From: Pseudoalteromonas xiamenensis
Lineage (GTDB): Bacteria > Pseudomonadota > Gammaproteobacteria > Enterobacterales > Alteromonadaceae
Assembly (NCBI RefSeq): GCF_030994125.1
Contig: NZ_CP099917.1
Coordinates: forward strand, 1,116,001 to 1,180,000
Reading direction: 5' to 3'
Length of the DNA: 64,000 nucleotides
Shown here in pieces: positions 53,876 through 63,506 of the stretch (within the stretch, counting starts at the first letter, position 1; the number at the start of each line of letters is the position of its first letter). Under the pieces are notes generated by a model, which saw nothing but the letters and a program-made list of their open reading frames with translations, made no database searches and had not been told where the DNA came from. Position numbers and translations under genes: made by a program.

Positions 53876-54082
53876 TTAAACCCCTGTGGTAGGGCCAACA
53901 CTCGGACCTACGTCAGCCAATTCGCCAACTAACGTTGTCTTTGTTGCAAAACCTTCTGTGCGCGTCGTACGGATATCAATAGTGAGTAACGCACCTGCGA
54001 CCAACGCCGTTTGATTTAGGGGTAAGGCGTTTTTGTCGTTTGACAGCATTTTCATATTCTTCTTTTTCAGTTTTAGATTCAT
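53876..54082 (-). CDS. Small peptide resembling a class I lanthipeptide-type RiPP precursor
   Basis: The ATG at 54082 follows AAGGAG with good spacing; a longer frame from 54106 lacks this. The 68-residue product has a leader-like Lys-rich start (MNLKLKKKNMKMLSNDKNAL), a possible cleavage area LVAGA at ~32-36, and a tail rich in Thr (TLVGELADVGPSVGPTTGV) with no Cys. The leader pattern LKLKKK..LS recalls precursors of class I lanthipeptide-like RiPPs. No dehydratase, cyclase, radical-SAM or export gene is adjacent, so it would depend on enzymes elsewhere. Its reality as a gene is likely, its RiPP nature tentative. Confidence 0.6.
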   Translation of the reverse strand: MNLKLKKKNMKMLSNDKNALPLNQTALVAGALLTIDIRTTRTEGFATKTTLVGELADVGPSVGPTTGV

Positions 54083-54265
54083 AACTATCTCCTTTTTTAG
54101 AATCAATCTAAATACTATTTAACCTTTTGTAATATGTAAATGAATATTTAGTTAACAAATTAATCCTCCTTCGAGCTATGCTGTCGTAAAAATCATGACT
54201 TTTGGCACTCATCGTAAGTGACACTTCTGACTAAGATGATTTCAGTCTTCAAAAAGGAGTAAGCG

Positions 54266-54979
54266 ATGAACACAATTTACCAAACGTTACTTTATTTACA
54301 TATTTTGGCCGGCGCTTCTGCCCTTATCTTATTTTGGTTACCTGCCTATTTTAAAAAAGGCAGCCGCCAGCATAATCAATCCGGCCGGGCCTATGTATAC
54401 GTAATGTATGTCGCGGCGGGTGTTGGTACGATGATGTCATTACTGGGTTTGTGCTACCCCGAAGCGTTGGCTGGACGCGTTCTTAATGCCGCGGAATTAC
54501 TCCAGTTGCAAGCGACACGTCTTTTTCTGCTGTACTTAAGTTTGTTAACCGTCACGACGGTACGTCACGCCACACTGGTGTTACAGGCGAAGCAACAACG
54601 TACGCAGCTAAGACAGGCAAGTCATCTCATGCTGATGGCCGCTTTGTTCATTGCAGGCCCATGTCTGGCCTACTATGGTTGGACGTTAAATCGAGTATTG
54701 CTCATTATTTTTGGTTCGCTGGGCGCGCTATTAGCTTGCAATTTTCTCTTCTACAGTTTCAAAACAACACTGTCGACGAAAGAATGGGTTATAGAACATC
54801 TAAGTAGCATGATTGGCTCTGGGATCGCTTGTTATACTGCGTTTTTCGCCTTTGGTGGACGTGCGCTTTTTGCAAATGTTGCTTCGTTGCAACTAATGAG
54901 TTGGATTTTGCCAAGTGTTATTGGCGCAATAAGCATAAAGTTCTTAAAACGTCGATATTACAAACAGTTTGATCGCTAG
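54266..54979 (+). CDS. Multi-pass membrane protein (DUF2306-like)
   Basis: The 237-residue protein starts behind AAGGAG and has about seven hydrophobic segments. The N-terminal LLYLHILAGASALILFW and the following RQHNQSGRAYVY loop resemble DUF2306-type inner-membrane proteins. No function is known. Transcribed alone, closed by the hairpin at 55004. Confidence 0.65.
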   Translation: MNTIYQTLLYLHILAGASALILFWLPAYFKKGSRQHNQSGRAYVYVMYVAAGVGTMMSLLGLCYPEALAGRVLNAAELLQLQATRLFLLYLSLLTVTTVRHATLVLQAKQQRTQLRQASHLMLMAALFIAGPCLAYYGWTLNRVLLIIFGSLGALLACNFLFYSFKTTLSTKEWVIEHLSSMIGSGIACYTAFFAFGGRALFANVASLQLMSWILPSVIGAISIKFLKRRYYKQFDR

Positions 54980-55003
54980 CAGGGTCGTTATTGTACGTAA
55001 GAT

Positions 55004-55036
55004 ATCATCAGGATTTACCTCTGTAATCCTGATGAT
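55004..55036 (+). terminator. Terminator after the membrane protein gene
   Basis: ATCATCAGGATT (55004-55015) and AATCCTGATGAT (55025-55036), a perfect 12-bp stem with a 9-base loop. Confidence 0.75.
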
Positions 55037-55138
55037 TTAGAACTCAATTTACTCACAAATAACTCGAGTGAATTTTGTACAACTTTCATCACCCTCTCAA
55101 ATTTGCTACAATGTCTCACTTGCGTAAATGGAGGATGA

Positions 55139-56176
55139 ATGAAGTTACTGTATTGGCTTGATGACTGGCTAACCCTTTCCACGAATGAACAACAAGCACA
55201 GTTACCTTTCACCGGTGACGATTTACTCGATGATGTTTTTGTCAAATACCACTTCGTTGACCTCAACAAACCGCTTCTCTTTACCTTCTCTCCCGCAGGT
55301 ACAAATTATCAAGAACATGACTTTCATGCGGATTTTTCGCCATGGGGTTATCGCTTGGCCAAGAAGCAAGGGGTAAATATTATTGCCTTTCAGCATTTGG
55401 GACGAAGTAATTGGTTTCGAAGCCGCAATTTAATCTTCTTCTTGGAACAACTCGCGACACTGCTTGAGCCATTTAATCGACGACTTGGTTATGGACTAAG
55501 CCGCGGAGGATTCGGTATTGGTGCATTTGCAAACTTACTACAACTCGATACCGTGTTACTTTTTCATCCTGTCAGCACAAAAAATAAAGCTAAAGCGCAT
55601 TGGGATACTCGTTCTAGTACTGACATTGCACAGCAATTTGACTGGGAAGGTGATTATCACGACCTAGATTTAGGGAAAGCGCAAGGATACATTATTTATG
55701 ATCCAACAAACCCAATAGACAGAGGGCACGCGAAACGTTACACCGGATTGACGCATTTAAGGGTGTTTGGAATGGGTCATGGCACGCATGCAACGTACAT
55801 GAACAAATTTGGTTTTTACAAACAAATCGCTGTCGATTTTATGCGTTCAGAACACATCGATATTGCTCAATTTAGACAGCAAACCAAAACGTTACGTTTC
55901 AAAGAAGACTATTACAAACGCCTCAACAAGGCGAATGCAAAATCTCTGCATCGACTCGAATTGCTCAGTAAAGCGCACAACATCTTACTTGAAGAAAAAG
56001 TTGAACACGTACAAGAGCACCAAGCGCAGATCGACATTCAACCTTTGATTGATATCGCCATAAAACATCAAGAAGAACATCCACAGGATGCGATTCAACT
56101 CCTTGAAGTGGCACAACAGCTCGTCCCTGATGATCCACTCATTGCACATACATTAAAACAGTTGGATAAAGATTGA
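55139..56176 (+). CDS. Alpha/beta-hydrolase-like protein with helical C-terminal extension
   Basis: The 345-residue cytoplasmic protein begins behind GGAGG. A nucleophile-elbow motif YGLSRGGFG lies near residue 122, followed by an Asp/His-containing YDPTNPIDRGHAKRY and GMGHGTHAT, which fits an alpha/beta-hydrolase triad. From ~245 a charged helical region follows, ending in a possible TPR-like helix pair (HPQDAIQLLEVAQQLVPDDP). The substrate is unknown; similar proteins occur near polysaccharide genes, which are absent here. Confidence 0.65.
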   Translation: MKLLYWLDDWLTLSTNEQQAQLPFTGDDLLDDVFVKYHFVDLNKPLLFTFSPAGTNYQEHDFHADFSPWGYRLAKKQGVNIIAFQHLGRSNWFRSRNLIFFLEQLATLLEPFNRRLGYGLSRGGFGIGAFANLLQLDTVLLFHPVSTKNKAKAHWDTRSSTDIAQQFDWEGDYHDLDLGKAQGYIIYDPTNPIDRGHAKRYTGLTHLRVFGMGHGTHATYMNKFGFYKQIAVDFMRSEHIDIAQFRQQTKTLRFKEDYYKRLNKANAKSLHRLELLSKAHNILLEEKVEHVQEHQAQIDIQPLIDIAIKHQEEHPQDAIQLLEVAQQLVPDDPLIAHTLKQLDKD

Positions 56177-56277
56177 AAACACAGCTCTAAATGCGGATTC
56201 GCAATGCGGGTAGTATTTCTCCAGTCGTTTCAATATGTATTAATTTATGATGATACAATAGGCGCTCACTCTAACTT

Positions 56278-56303
56278 AAAAGGCAACCATTTGGTTGCCT
56301 TTT
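56278..56303. terminator. Bidirectional terminator
   Basis: AAAAGGCAACC and GGTTGCCTTTT pair around a 4-base loop, between convergent genes. Confidence 0.88.
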
Positions 56304-56312
56304 ACATTTTGA

Positions 56313-57659
56313 TTAGTGAACTTTTTCCAGAGTAGCTTTACCACCACCGAGTCCATTACCACCATAAAAATCTAACATAAGATATAATCTTCCGCCTTCA
56401 GCTTTTACCGCGATACGGCTTGAAGCGTCATTTTCTTTACGGATAATCTGATATGGAGCAGCAGTCCAGTTAAAAATTGTAAATTCAGATAGAACAGGTT
56501 CATATCCATCTCGCAGGCCTGAAACCGTCAATCTGTATGTGGAATTGGAACCGATTCTGAATGATTCTGGTAACGCAACCCAAGATTTGTTTGCCGGTAA
56601 AGAAACATCTGCGGTTAGCTTAGATGGTGTATCTTGAAATGTTGAATTTTCGTCAAGGCTAGGTTGGCCGCCAATTGCTACGATGTTGCCTTCAACATTA
56701 CTGTTTTTCAAAATTACTGAATTCTGCCACCAATCTTGACCCGTCATTCCACTCACTTTAATCATTTGCGCATTTTCAGCATCAATGACAGCGATGTTAC
56801 GATTTGAGCTGCTTCCACCTTGAACAAAAACGCTGTTGATATCAAGAGAGCGTGAATTTCGAACTTTGAATACTGTTTTGACACCTTCGGCATAGAAATT
56901 ACTTATTGAGTTGTTCCATGTAGAATCTGTCGATTTAGGACCGAATATCTCAACACCAACATTGGAGCCTTGAACAGTCGAATTTACGATGTTTGTGCCC
57001 ATCGCAGCTAATTTCATACCGATATCAGCATTTTGAACATAGACATTATCAATGACGTTTACGTTATTAAACCAACCATTTGGTTCCGTATTCCAATAAG
57101 CAGGATTTTCTCCATTACTGTGAAACTCAATACCTACGTTAACATCATAAATGAAAAGATCTTGGAATCGGTCCCAAATCATCCATTTACCATAGATACC
57201 TTTATCAAATCCTATGATATCCAGTTTCTTAAAGTTCGAACGATAGCTCGCAAACTCAATTTCAATCGCTTTACCTTGGCGACTGCTTGATGATTGTCTA
57301 AATGTTAAATTTTCAACTTCAATACCATGTGCCACTTTTAAAATTGAGTTAGAACTATTCGTTTCTAAGATAGAAATATCTTTTTGCTCACCATATATTT
57401 TAACTTTGGCATTATGCGGGCCATATGCTTTTGCAACATCTACAGCTTGAAATACGTTGAAAGTACCGGATGGAATATAGACACTTTTCTTATTTGCTAT
57501 TGCATAATTAATTGCGTTTTGAATCGCTTGGCTATCATCTCTTCCATCATTAGCGACCGCGCCAAATCGGCTATCTGTAATTGATACGAAATCATTTGCA
57601 AACGCAGAGAATGGTGTAGATAGGATTAAAGAAGTTAATAGGGCTAGTTTTGTTTTCAT
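56313..57659 (-). CDS. Secreted pectate-lyase-superfamily (right-handed beta-helix) protein
   Basis: The 448-residue protein has a Sec signal peptide (cut after AFA), then the Pectate_lyase_3-type opening SRFGAVANDGRDDSQAIQNA and YIPSGTF, as in GH28-related enzymes and phage tail-spike-like proteins. A beta-helix body runs to ~340 (IEVENLTFRQSS, VYVQNADIGMKL), followed by a C-terminal beta domain. The substrate is likely a polysaccharide; catalytic residues cannot be assigned from sequence alone. Single-gene unit. Confidence 0.78.
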   Translation of the reverse strand: MKTKLALLTSLILSTPFSAFANDFVSITDSRFGAVANDGRDDSQAIQNAINYAIANKKSVYIPSGTFNVFQAVDVAKAYGPHNAKVKIYGEQKDISILETNSSNSILKVAHGIEVENLTFRQSSSSRQGKAIEIEFASYRSNFKKLDIIGFDKGIYGKWMIWDRFQDLFIYDVNVGIEFHSNGENPAYWNTEPNGWFNNVNVIDNVYVQNADIGMKLAAMGTNIVNSTVQGSNVGVEIFGPKSTDSTWNNSISNFYAEGVKTVFKVRNSRSLDINSVFVQGGSSSNRNIAVIDAENAQMIKVSGMTGQDWWQNSVILKNSNVEGNIVAIGGQPSLDENSTFQDTPSKLTADVSLPANKSWVALPESFRIGSNSTYRLTVSGLRDGYEPVLSEFTIFNWTAAPYQIIRKENDASSRIAVKAEGGRLYLMLDFYGGNGLGGGKATLEKVH

Positions 57660-57995
57660 ATAATTTCCTTATATTAGAACCTATTATCCTATTATTCAAC
57701 AATCAAGAACTCAACAAAATAACGCGCTTCATTAACAATAGTTTACGGTGCTAACAGTATTAACATTTAACCAGACTTTAATACTAAAAATCACGACAAA
57801 AATACTTTAAAAGTGTTTCCTTTTAATGCCCCTGATGACACATTTTGAAATAGTTTATCGCTTTAGCTTCCTAAGCTTTAGCGTTATGCTAGTGTTAGCT
57901 TGTGCCAGGTTATAATGACCTGAATATCTCTACTGTGTCGAAACGCAGAGTCTTCAAAGTGTTCAGCTCTTTATAACTTTTAAAAGGGCACAATC
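57660..57995. other. Intergenic region, divergent promoters
   Basis: This 336-bp AT-rich stretch lies between the divergent beta-helix protein and NDH-2 genes. It should hold both promoters. I see no ORF, strong palindrome or RNA motif. Confidence 0.4.
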
Positions 57996-59312
57996 ATGAT
58001 CAACACGCATCCTAATATTGTCATCATCGGCGGTGGTGCTGGCGGCTTAGAACTCGCCACGAAATTAGGACATAAATTAGGAAAGTCCCAACGAGCAACC
58101 ATAACACTTATTGATAAAAACCGTACGCACATTTGGAAACCGCTACTTCACGAAGTTGCGACAGGCTCTCTCGACACCAGTCTTGATGGGGTATCCTATT
58201 CAGCCCATGCGGCAAAACATGGCTTTCAATTTATTTTGGGTGAATTTAATGCACTCAACTCAGAATCTCAAACCATTACTTTAAAACAACTTCTCGATGA
58301 AAATGGTCAGTTACTCATACCCGAGCGGCATATTCGATACGATGAATTAGTGATAGCGGTGGGTAGTGTCAGCAACGATTTTAATACCCCTGGTGTGAGC
58401 CAATATTGCTACTTCCTAGATTCACAAACCCAAGCCGAACGCTTTCAACACGCCCTTCTTGACCGATTTACCCGAGTTCACCAAATGGCCAGCGAAGAGC
58501 CTGAATCGTCGAACCATTTGTCCATTGCCATAGTCGGCGGCGGAGCTACGGGGGTAGAACTGAGTGCCGAGCTTATTCACGTTTCTCAGTTACTGAAACA
58601 TTATGGGATGAGTGAGTTCAAAAGTACCAAACTGAGCATTAGGCTGATTGAAGCAGGCCCAAGTATTTTACCTCTGTTACCAAAACGGATCAGTGATGCA
58701 GCACGCAAGGAACTAAAAAACCTCGGTGTGACTGTGCTTGAAGGCACGCAAGTGAGTGAAGCAACCAAAACAGGATTCATCACTAAACAAGGCGAAACAA
58801 TCGGTGCCGATTTAATGATTTGGGCGGCTGGCGTTAAAGTTGCTGACTTTATTAAAAATATGGATTGTTTCGAATTCACTCGCAACAACCAAATTCTCGT
58901 CGATGAATATCTCCAAGCTAAAGGAACTGCACACATTTACGTATTGGGTGACGCAAGCGCTTGCCAACAACCAGATGGTAGTTTTGTACCACCAAGAGCA
59001 CAAGCTGCACATCAAATGGCAAGTAACCTTGCAGCTAATCTTGTCGCAAAACTGAATGGAAAATCGCTCACGCCTTTTCAATACCAAGATCATGGCTCAT
59101 TAGTGAACTTAGCCCGATATAGCGCTGTGGGTAGCCTAATGGGTAATCTCACTGGAAACTCGATGTACGTCGAGGGAAAACTCGCACGACTGATGTACGT
59201 TTCACTTTATCGTATGCATCAAAGCGCAATTCACGGGCCAGTAAAGACTATCGGTTTGTGGCTATGTGAAAAGTTGATGAGAAGTGTCAGACCGAAAATG
59301 AAACTGCATTAA
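57996..59312 (+). CDS. ndh: Type II NADH:quinone oxidoreductase (NDH-2)
   Basis: The 438-residue flavoprotein oxidises NADH and reduces quinone at the inner membrane without pumping protons. The FAD-binding GGGAGG motif is at 12-17, the NADH-binding IVGGGATGVELS at ~177, and the second FAD motif YVLGDAS and an AQAAHQMA segment follow at ~310-340. The C-terminal amphipathic region (~395-438) fits membrane attachment. The length is standard. Confidence 0.9.
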   Translation: MINTHPNIVIIGGGAGGLELATKLGHKLGKSQRATITLIDKNRTHIWKPLLHEVATGSLDTSLDGVSYSAHAAKHGFQFILGEFNALNSESQTITLKQLLDENGQLLIPERHIRYDELVIAVGSVSNDFNTPGVSQYCYFLDSQTQAERFQHALLDRFTRVHQMASEEPESSNHLSIAIVGGGATGVELSAELIHVSQLLKHYGMSEFKSTKLSIRLIEAGPSILPLLPKRISDAARKELKNLGVTVLEGTQVSEATKTGFITKQGETIGADLMIWAAGVKVADFIKNMDCFEFTRNNQILVDEYLQAKGTAHIYVLGDASACQQPDGSFVPPRAQAAHQMASNLAANLVAKLNGKSLTPFQYQDHGSLVNLARYSAVGSLMGNLTGNSMYVEGKLARLMYVSLYRMHQSAIHGPVKTIGLWLCEKLMRSVRPKMKLH

Positions 59313-59321
59313 GTCACAATT

Positions 59322-59351
59322 TGCGAGTTCACCTTGAATAGTGAACTCGCA
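59322..59351. terminator. Bidirectional terminator after ndh
   Basis: TGCGAGTTCAC and GTGAACTCGCA form a perfect 11-bp stem with an 8-base loop, between convergent genes. Confidence 0.8.
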
Positions 59352-59357
59352 CATAGT

Positions 59358-60911
59358 TTATTGAACCAGAGGTTGTTTACCATTAAAGCCTAAGTCTTGA
59401 ATATACTTAATAGCTTGTTGCTCAAAGTTAAAAAACACCTCTGTGTTGGCTTGACCAATCCAGCTTACTATTCGAATGTTTAGCGGTTCGACATTCATCG
59501 CACTTGAGCCCCAAAATCCATTATGTCCAACAACCGAATAAGTTGGGAACACTTCTTTTTCAAGTGCTAGGCCATAGTAACTTTTATGACCTTCATCTTC
59601 TGACACATCAATCCAGTGACTTTGAAGTACCTGGTTGAGCACAGGATCTGTAATAAAGGTTTTTTCTTTCAACGCTTTAAAGAAACGATTTAGATCATCC
59701 AAAGTAGACACAATCCCTCCACCAGCCCAGATAAATGACGTATTTACCCTCAACTCGAGTATATTGTGATTACCCGACAATATAGGCGCTATCCATGACT
59801 CAACCGGAATATAGAAATAATGATCAACAGGGCCATCTCCCACTTTCGCTTCATGTAAATCCATGTAAGTCATAGACATATTGAGTGGGACAAACACCAT
59901 CTCATGCAACAGTTGTTCAAAAGGCTTATTGAGGTACTTTGAAATAGCCCATGCAAGCAGATCAATATTAGTATTGGTGTAGCTGTAAACCTCTCCCGGT
60001 TTATGAGTTCGATTCCTTGTCACACCGCGCTCAAGGAATTCTTTAATGATCAAATCGGCATGCCAGATATCAGGTACATTCATGTCTTCACCGGATAGCG
60101 CTTCTAGCATTGCCCTACTGTCAGGTGAATCAGGTTCACTGAGATAGGAAATAAAGTCATCTAGTCCAGATGTTTGATCTAGAAGCTGCCTTACCGTTAA
60201 CTTACCACCGTATTTTTGTTGTCCATCATCATAAAAGTCATCCACAACAAATCCGCTTGGCATATCGTCATTGGTGATTAATTCCGCCAGTGTGGTATCT
60301 AATGATAGTCGCCCCTGCTCTATCAATTTGAAAACAACCGCTGCTGACAGGGTTTTGGAAATACTGGCAATCCGGAATTGCTGCTCGCTTGTCATTGGGA
60401 TACCTGTCCCGTGATGCGTCTCACCTAAAGCGCCGCGCCAAACAACATTGGGGATATTAAAATCAATCAAAGCGGACATATTTATCGTCCTTGCATTTGC
60501 CGACTCAAAATTTTGTTTTAGCAGTTCGTCTAGCTTTGGAAATATCACCTGTTCCACACTTTGGGCGTTAACGGTAAAAGTTGCTTCGTCTTTCGTTTTG
60601 AATTTGTCTTCTGCTGTTATTTTAAAGGTATAGGTACCAGGAATGTTTGGCAGATCTACTTCGATACGCTGATCCTGTTTACCTTCAACATGTAAAATGG
60701 CCGAAGTAGGCCCACTCACTTGCTGCCAACGGATCTCGGTAAGGTTATTATCTTTGTCCTTTACCGACGCTGTAAGCACAGCTTGACTGGTGACAATCTG
60801 TGTAAGCTCAGGTTGGGCTACTTCTATGTTCGGTTTTTGGTTTCCGGAAAAACAACCAGATAACAACGATGCAGATATACCGAGTGCAACTAAATGAACA
60901 GATGTTTTCAT
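59358..60911 (-). CDS. Lipoprotein serine hydrolase, beta-lactamase/DD-peptidase family
   Basis: The 517-residue protein has a lipoprotein signal with lipobox LLSGC (Cys20), an Ig/PKD-like domain (~30-118), then a class C beta-lactamase-like domain. Active-site motifs: S183-I-S-K186 (SxxK), Y311-T-N313 (YxN) and HNGF as the KTG equivalent near the end. Such proteins are esterases, D-aminopeptidases or carboxypeptidases; beta-lactamase activity is not implied. Anchoring should be to the outer or inner membrane. Confidence 0.82.
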   Translation of the reverse strand: MKTSVHLVALGISASLLSGCFSGNQKPNIEVAQPELTQIVTSQAVLTASVKDKDNNLTEIRWQQVSGPTSAILHVEGKQDQRIEVDLPNIPGTYTFKITAEDKFKTKDEATFTVNAQSVEQVIFPKLDELLKQNFESANARTINMSALIDFNIPNVVWRGALGETHHGTGIPMTSEQQFRIASISKTLSAAVVFKLIEQGRLSLDTTLAELITNDDMPSGFVVDDFYDDGQQKYGGKLTVRQLLDQTSGLDDFISYLSEPDSPDSRAMLEALSGEDMNVPDIWHADLIIKEFLERGVTRNRTHKPGEVYSYTNTNIDLLAWAISKYLNKPFEQLLHEMVFVPLNMSMTYMDLHEAKVGDGPVDHYFYIPVESWIAPILSGNHNILELRVNTSFIWAGGGIVSTLDDLNRFFKALKEKTFITDPVLNQVLQSHWIDVSEDEGHKSYYGLALEKEVFPTYSVVGHNGFWGSSAMNVEPLNIRIVSWIGQANTEVFFNFEQQAIKYIQDLGFNGKQPLVQ

Positions 60912-61449
60912 TTGAATTCCTTTTGTATTGAATTTAAAGCAGCATACTTGCGCTAAAAGTAACTCACTGTGAGGAATCGTACCTTTATTGATATTTTTTG
61001 TAATTTTATGTAATTAAGTGCAACGATGGCAAAACAGAAATACGGTAGGTATATGAACTACTCTCCAGCTAAAACCAACCCAAACTAAACTTATTCATTC
61101 TGATTCGTAGACAATTTAGCGGTTTCAAATAGGGGTATACCTTTAAGGTACTTACTAAAAAACGCTAAAACAACAAACACTAATGCATTAATTGGAATTA
61201 TTTTGCATTTTTAATCCACAAGTTGACAACAAGAAGAATTATAAAACTAAAATCACCCAAATATTTTTTAAATATAACCTTGCAGAAGTCAGATTCACCG
61301 TTATTATTAACTCGAATTTTACATATAGATAACCAAAATTTATCTCGTATTGTTCAAACACATAAATGTAGTTGTATATCCGTTTTGCTAAGACCCAAGG
61401 AGTAGCGGGTATTGGTAAAACCACGTGAAATTACCTTTAAGGAAAAACT
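60912..61449. other. 538-bp AT-rich intergenic region
   Basis: It separates the divergent lipoprotein gene and the AidA/PixA-like gene. A palindrome TACCTTTAAGGTA lies at 61138-61150, and its core ACCTTTAAGG recurs at 61433-61442 overlapping the ribosome-binding site of the next gene. Only short, unsupported ORFs occur. Regulation of the downstream gene through this word is a guess. Confidence 0.4.
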
Positions 61450-61977
61450 ATGGCAATTCAACGCATTGAAGTTGTAGTCGATTGTGAAAGCATTGAAAAC
61501 GGTGCTGCAGCATATACTGCTGTTAATATGTTTGCGTCACCGGACATTATAGTAAGCAATTCACAAGGCTCTTATGAATTAAGTGTACGTGTAGAAAATG
61601 ACGATGTACTTAGATGGTCAGCATTTCCAAAAGTCGTGCAGCCAGAGGGCAGTACTGAAAACTACGCGGTGATCATTTCGGCGGAACACGACTGGAATAA
61701 CAATACCCTGCTAAAAGATTGGACTGCATTTCAAGGTGACATGGACGTCTACGTGTACGAGAGTGATGCCATCAGCATGAACGACGACGGTGAAGTGCCT
61801 GTAAAACGCGTTACAGGTTACCAACCTTACGTTCAAGCAACGGCTCGCCTGCCTGGCCGCCCAAATCCTGGCACATCACAAATTGAAGCTTATACCTTTT
61901 GGGTAAAAGTATACAAAGGCTCACAGTTGATAAAAGAAATTAACTGGGATCCATATGTAACCGTAGTTCAACCATAA
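61450..61977 (+). CDS. AidA/PixA family inclusion-body protein
   Basis: The 175-residue protein has no signal peptide and resembles the AidA/PixA family: IEVVVDCESI at the start, the DDVLRWSAFPKV segment at ~55, and the C-terminal YTFWVKVYKG and WDPYVTV. In Xenorhabdus and Photorhabdus, PixA forms methionine-rich or proteinaceous crystals, and AidA of Ralstonia is quorum-regulated; the function in free-living marine bacteria is unclear. The start follows AAGGAAAA. It has a long upstream region and its own terminator, so it is probably separately regulated. Confidence 0.72.
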   Translation: MAIQRIEVVVDCESIENGAAAYTAVNMFASPDIIVSNSQGSYELSVRVENDDVLRWSAFPKVVQPEGSTENYAVIISAEHDWNNNTLLKDWTAFQGDMDVYVYESDAISMNDDGEVPVKRVTGYQPYVQATARLPGRPNPGTSQIEAYTFWVKVYKGSQLIKEINWDPYVTVVQP

Positions 61978-61990
61978 TTTCTGGTTGACC

Positions 61991-62021
61991 GTTAAAGCCA
62001 ATTTTAAACATTGGCTTTAAC
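61991..62021. terminator. Terminator after the AidA/PixA-like gene
   Basis: GTTAAAGCCAAT and ATTGGCTTTAAC form a perfect 12-bp stem with a 7-base loop. Confidence 0.8.
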
Positions 62022-62049
62022 TAGGCTAATTTTTTTAACCTGTCGAAGA

Positions 62050-62502
62050 CTAATCCTTGTTTATCAAAAGAATGCCAAAAATCAACAAGCTTGCGCCTAC
62101 CAACTTTGTTGTAGAGAGCAGCTTTTGAGGCGAATCAAACAAACCAAAGTGACTGATCACCATCGCCATCACCAGTTGACCTGTTAACGCATAGCTCATT
62201 AAATTGCCTACACCCATTTTGGGAATGAGCCAATACATGCTGCCAACACCAATTACACTCAAACAGCAAGATAGCCACAGATACCAAGGAATTGCACTTG
62301 TTTGGAGCTGCTCAAATTGAGCACTGAGAGATTTAAACTGAGTGACTACTAGCACAAACCCAATGAGTAGAAAGCTCGTTAAAAATGCGTAGCTTGTAGC
62401 AAGCCATGCATTATTGAAATGTTGTCCAAGCCGCGCATTCATTGCCGCTTGCAAAGCAATACAACTCCCCGCAAATAACGCGATAGGCCAAAGAAACGTC
62501 AT
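62050..62502 (-). CDS. YdcZ-type (DUF606) DMT-superfamily membrane protein
   Basis: The 150-residue protein has five hydrophobic segments and the DUF606 opening LQAAMNARLGQHFNNAWLAT. These half-size members of the drug/metabolite transporter superfamily often work as homo- or heterodimers; the substrate is unknown. It lies downstream of the Crp/Fnr-type gene on the same strand, separated by ~86 bp, and is a plausible target of it. Confidence 0.82.
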   Translation of the reverse strand: MTFLWPIALFAGSCIALQAAMNARLGQHFNNAWLATSYAFLTSFLLIGFVLVVTQFKSLSAQFEQLQTSAIPWYLWLSCCLSVIGVGSMYWLIPKMGVGNLMSYALTGQLVMAMVISHFGLFDSPQKLLSTTKLVGASLLIFGILLINKD

Positions 62503-62588
62503 AACAGACTCCCAGTAGAATACGAGTAAGTGACGAGTCTAGCGCCTAAGCAACCGACAGTGCATTTACATATGTTGAAACAACGGAC

Positions 62589-63173
62589 TTATTTTAATTC
62601 TTTACGGACACGACTAAGCTGAGTGGGTGTAATCCCCAAGTAACTCGCAATGTGGTATTGCGTTAACCGCGAAATTATTGGCTTATGGGTATTCAAAAAT
62701 GCGAGATAACGCTGCTTGGCGTCAAACTGTAAATATTCAATCTCCTTTTGCTCTTTTTCCAACAACCAGTGTGTTTCGAGGTAATTGATCTGATAGATCA
62801 TCAAGTCGGGTTTGGTAAGTAATGCGGATCGAAACAGCTTAAAATCAATTTCAACGAGTACACAGTCTTCGAGTGCCTCGATTGCAAGCAAAGTTGGCGC
62901 AGCTTGCAAAAGCGCAGACATACAACCAGGAAATCGACCTTCAGCAAAGAAGTTTTTATTAAATTCATTTCCTCGCTCATCCACGACATAACTTCGCATC
63001 AACCCTTGGTGAATAAAAGCAAAACTCGTTGGTATCTCTCCGATCCGGTATAATAATTGACCTTTCTTTAGATGTTTCACCTTGCACGCATCCAAGTAAA
63101 GTCCAAGCGACTCTTTACTTAATGCACTGTAGCGATGAACAACTTGGGTTAGATGAGCGATTGCTTCGAGCAA
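62589..63173 (-). CDS. Crp/Fnr-family transcriptional regulator
   Basis: The 194-residue protein has an N-terminal cyclic-nucleotide-binding-like beta-roll (~30-115; KGQLLYRIGEIPTSFAFIHQG) and a short C-terminal HTH (HIASYLGITPTQLSRVRKEL). It lacks the canonical cAMP-contact Arg-Ser pair and Fnr cysteines, so the signal is unknown. Such small Crp-like regulators often precede YdcZ-type or other transporter genes. Confidence 0.82.
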   Translation of the reverse strand: MLEAIAHLTQVVHRYSALSKESLGLYLDACKVKHLKKGQLLYRIGEIPTSFAFIHQGLMRSYVVDERGNEFNKNFFAEGRFPGCMSALLQAAPTLLAIEALEDCVLVEIDFKLFRSALLTKPDLMIYQINYLETHWLLEKEQKEIEYLQFDAKQRYLAFLNTHKPIISRLTQYHIASYLGITPTQLSRVRKELK

Positions 63174-63506
63174 ATGAGGTTCGTCCAGTGTGTGTTTAAA
63201 AAACTATAACAGGCAGACTAGTGGCATTCAATTAACTGACCCCAGATAACGCCAAAAGCGCTCACAAATGAGCATGATAAAAACATAATTCAACTTAGCA
63301 TTGCCACCTAGGACCTGCGCGACAGTTTGCGTTAGTTCAAAGGCTCAATTTGATATGAATATCCGATACCGATCCTACCTATTTCGTTTCGACATTTAGC
63401 GTGTCCAAACCACTTTGGTTGAATATTCCAAATACCAACGCATTGAAATTCAGCGATCCCTGTGTGCCTTCATCAGCCAAAACAAACTTCGAATGAAAGT
63501 TTCTTA
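63174..63506. other. Intergenic region without a recognised feature
   Basis: A 333-bp spacer between two leftward genes. It must contain the promoter of the Crp/Fnr-type gene. No hairpin, ORF or repeat was recognised. Confidence 0.35.

Noticed and set aside
59358..60911. Antibiotic-resistance beta-lactamase
   Set aside because: The active-site motifs are shared with esterases and DD-peptidases, and a lipoprotein with an Ig-like domain does not match typical class C resistance enzymes.
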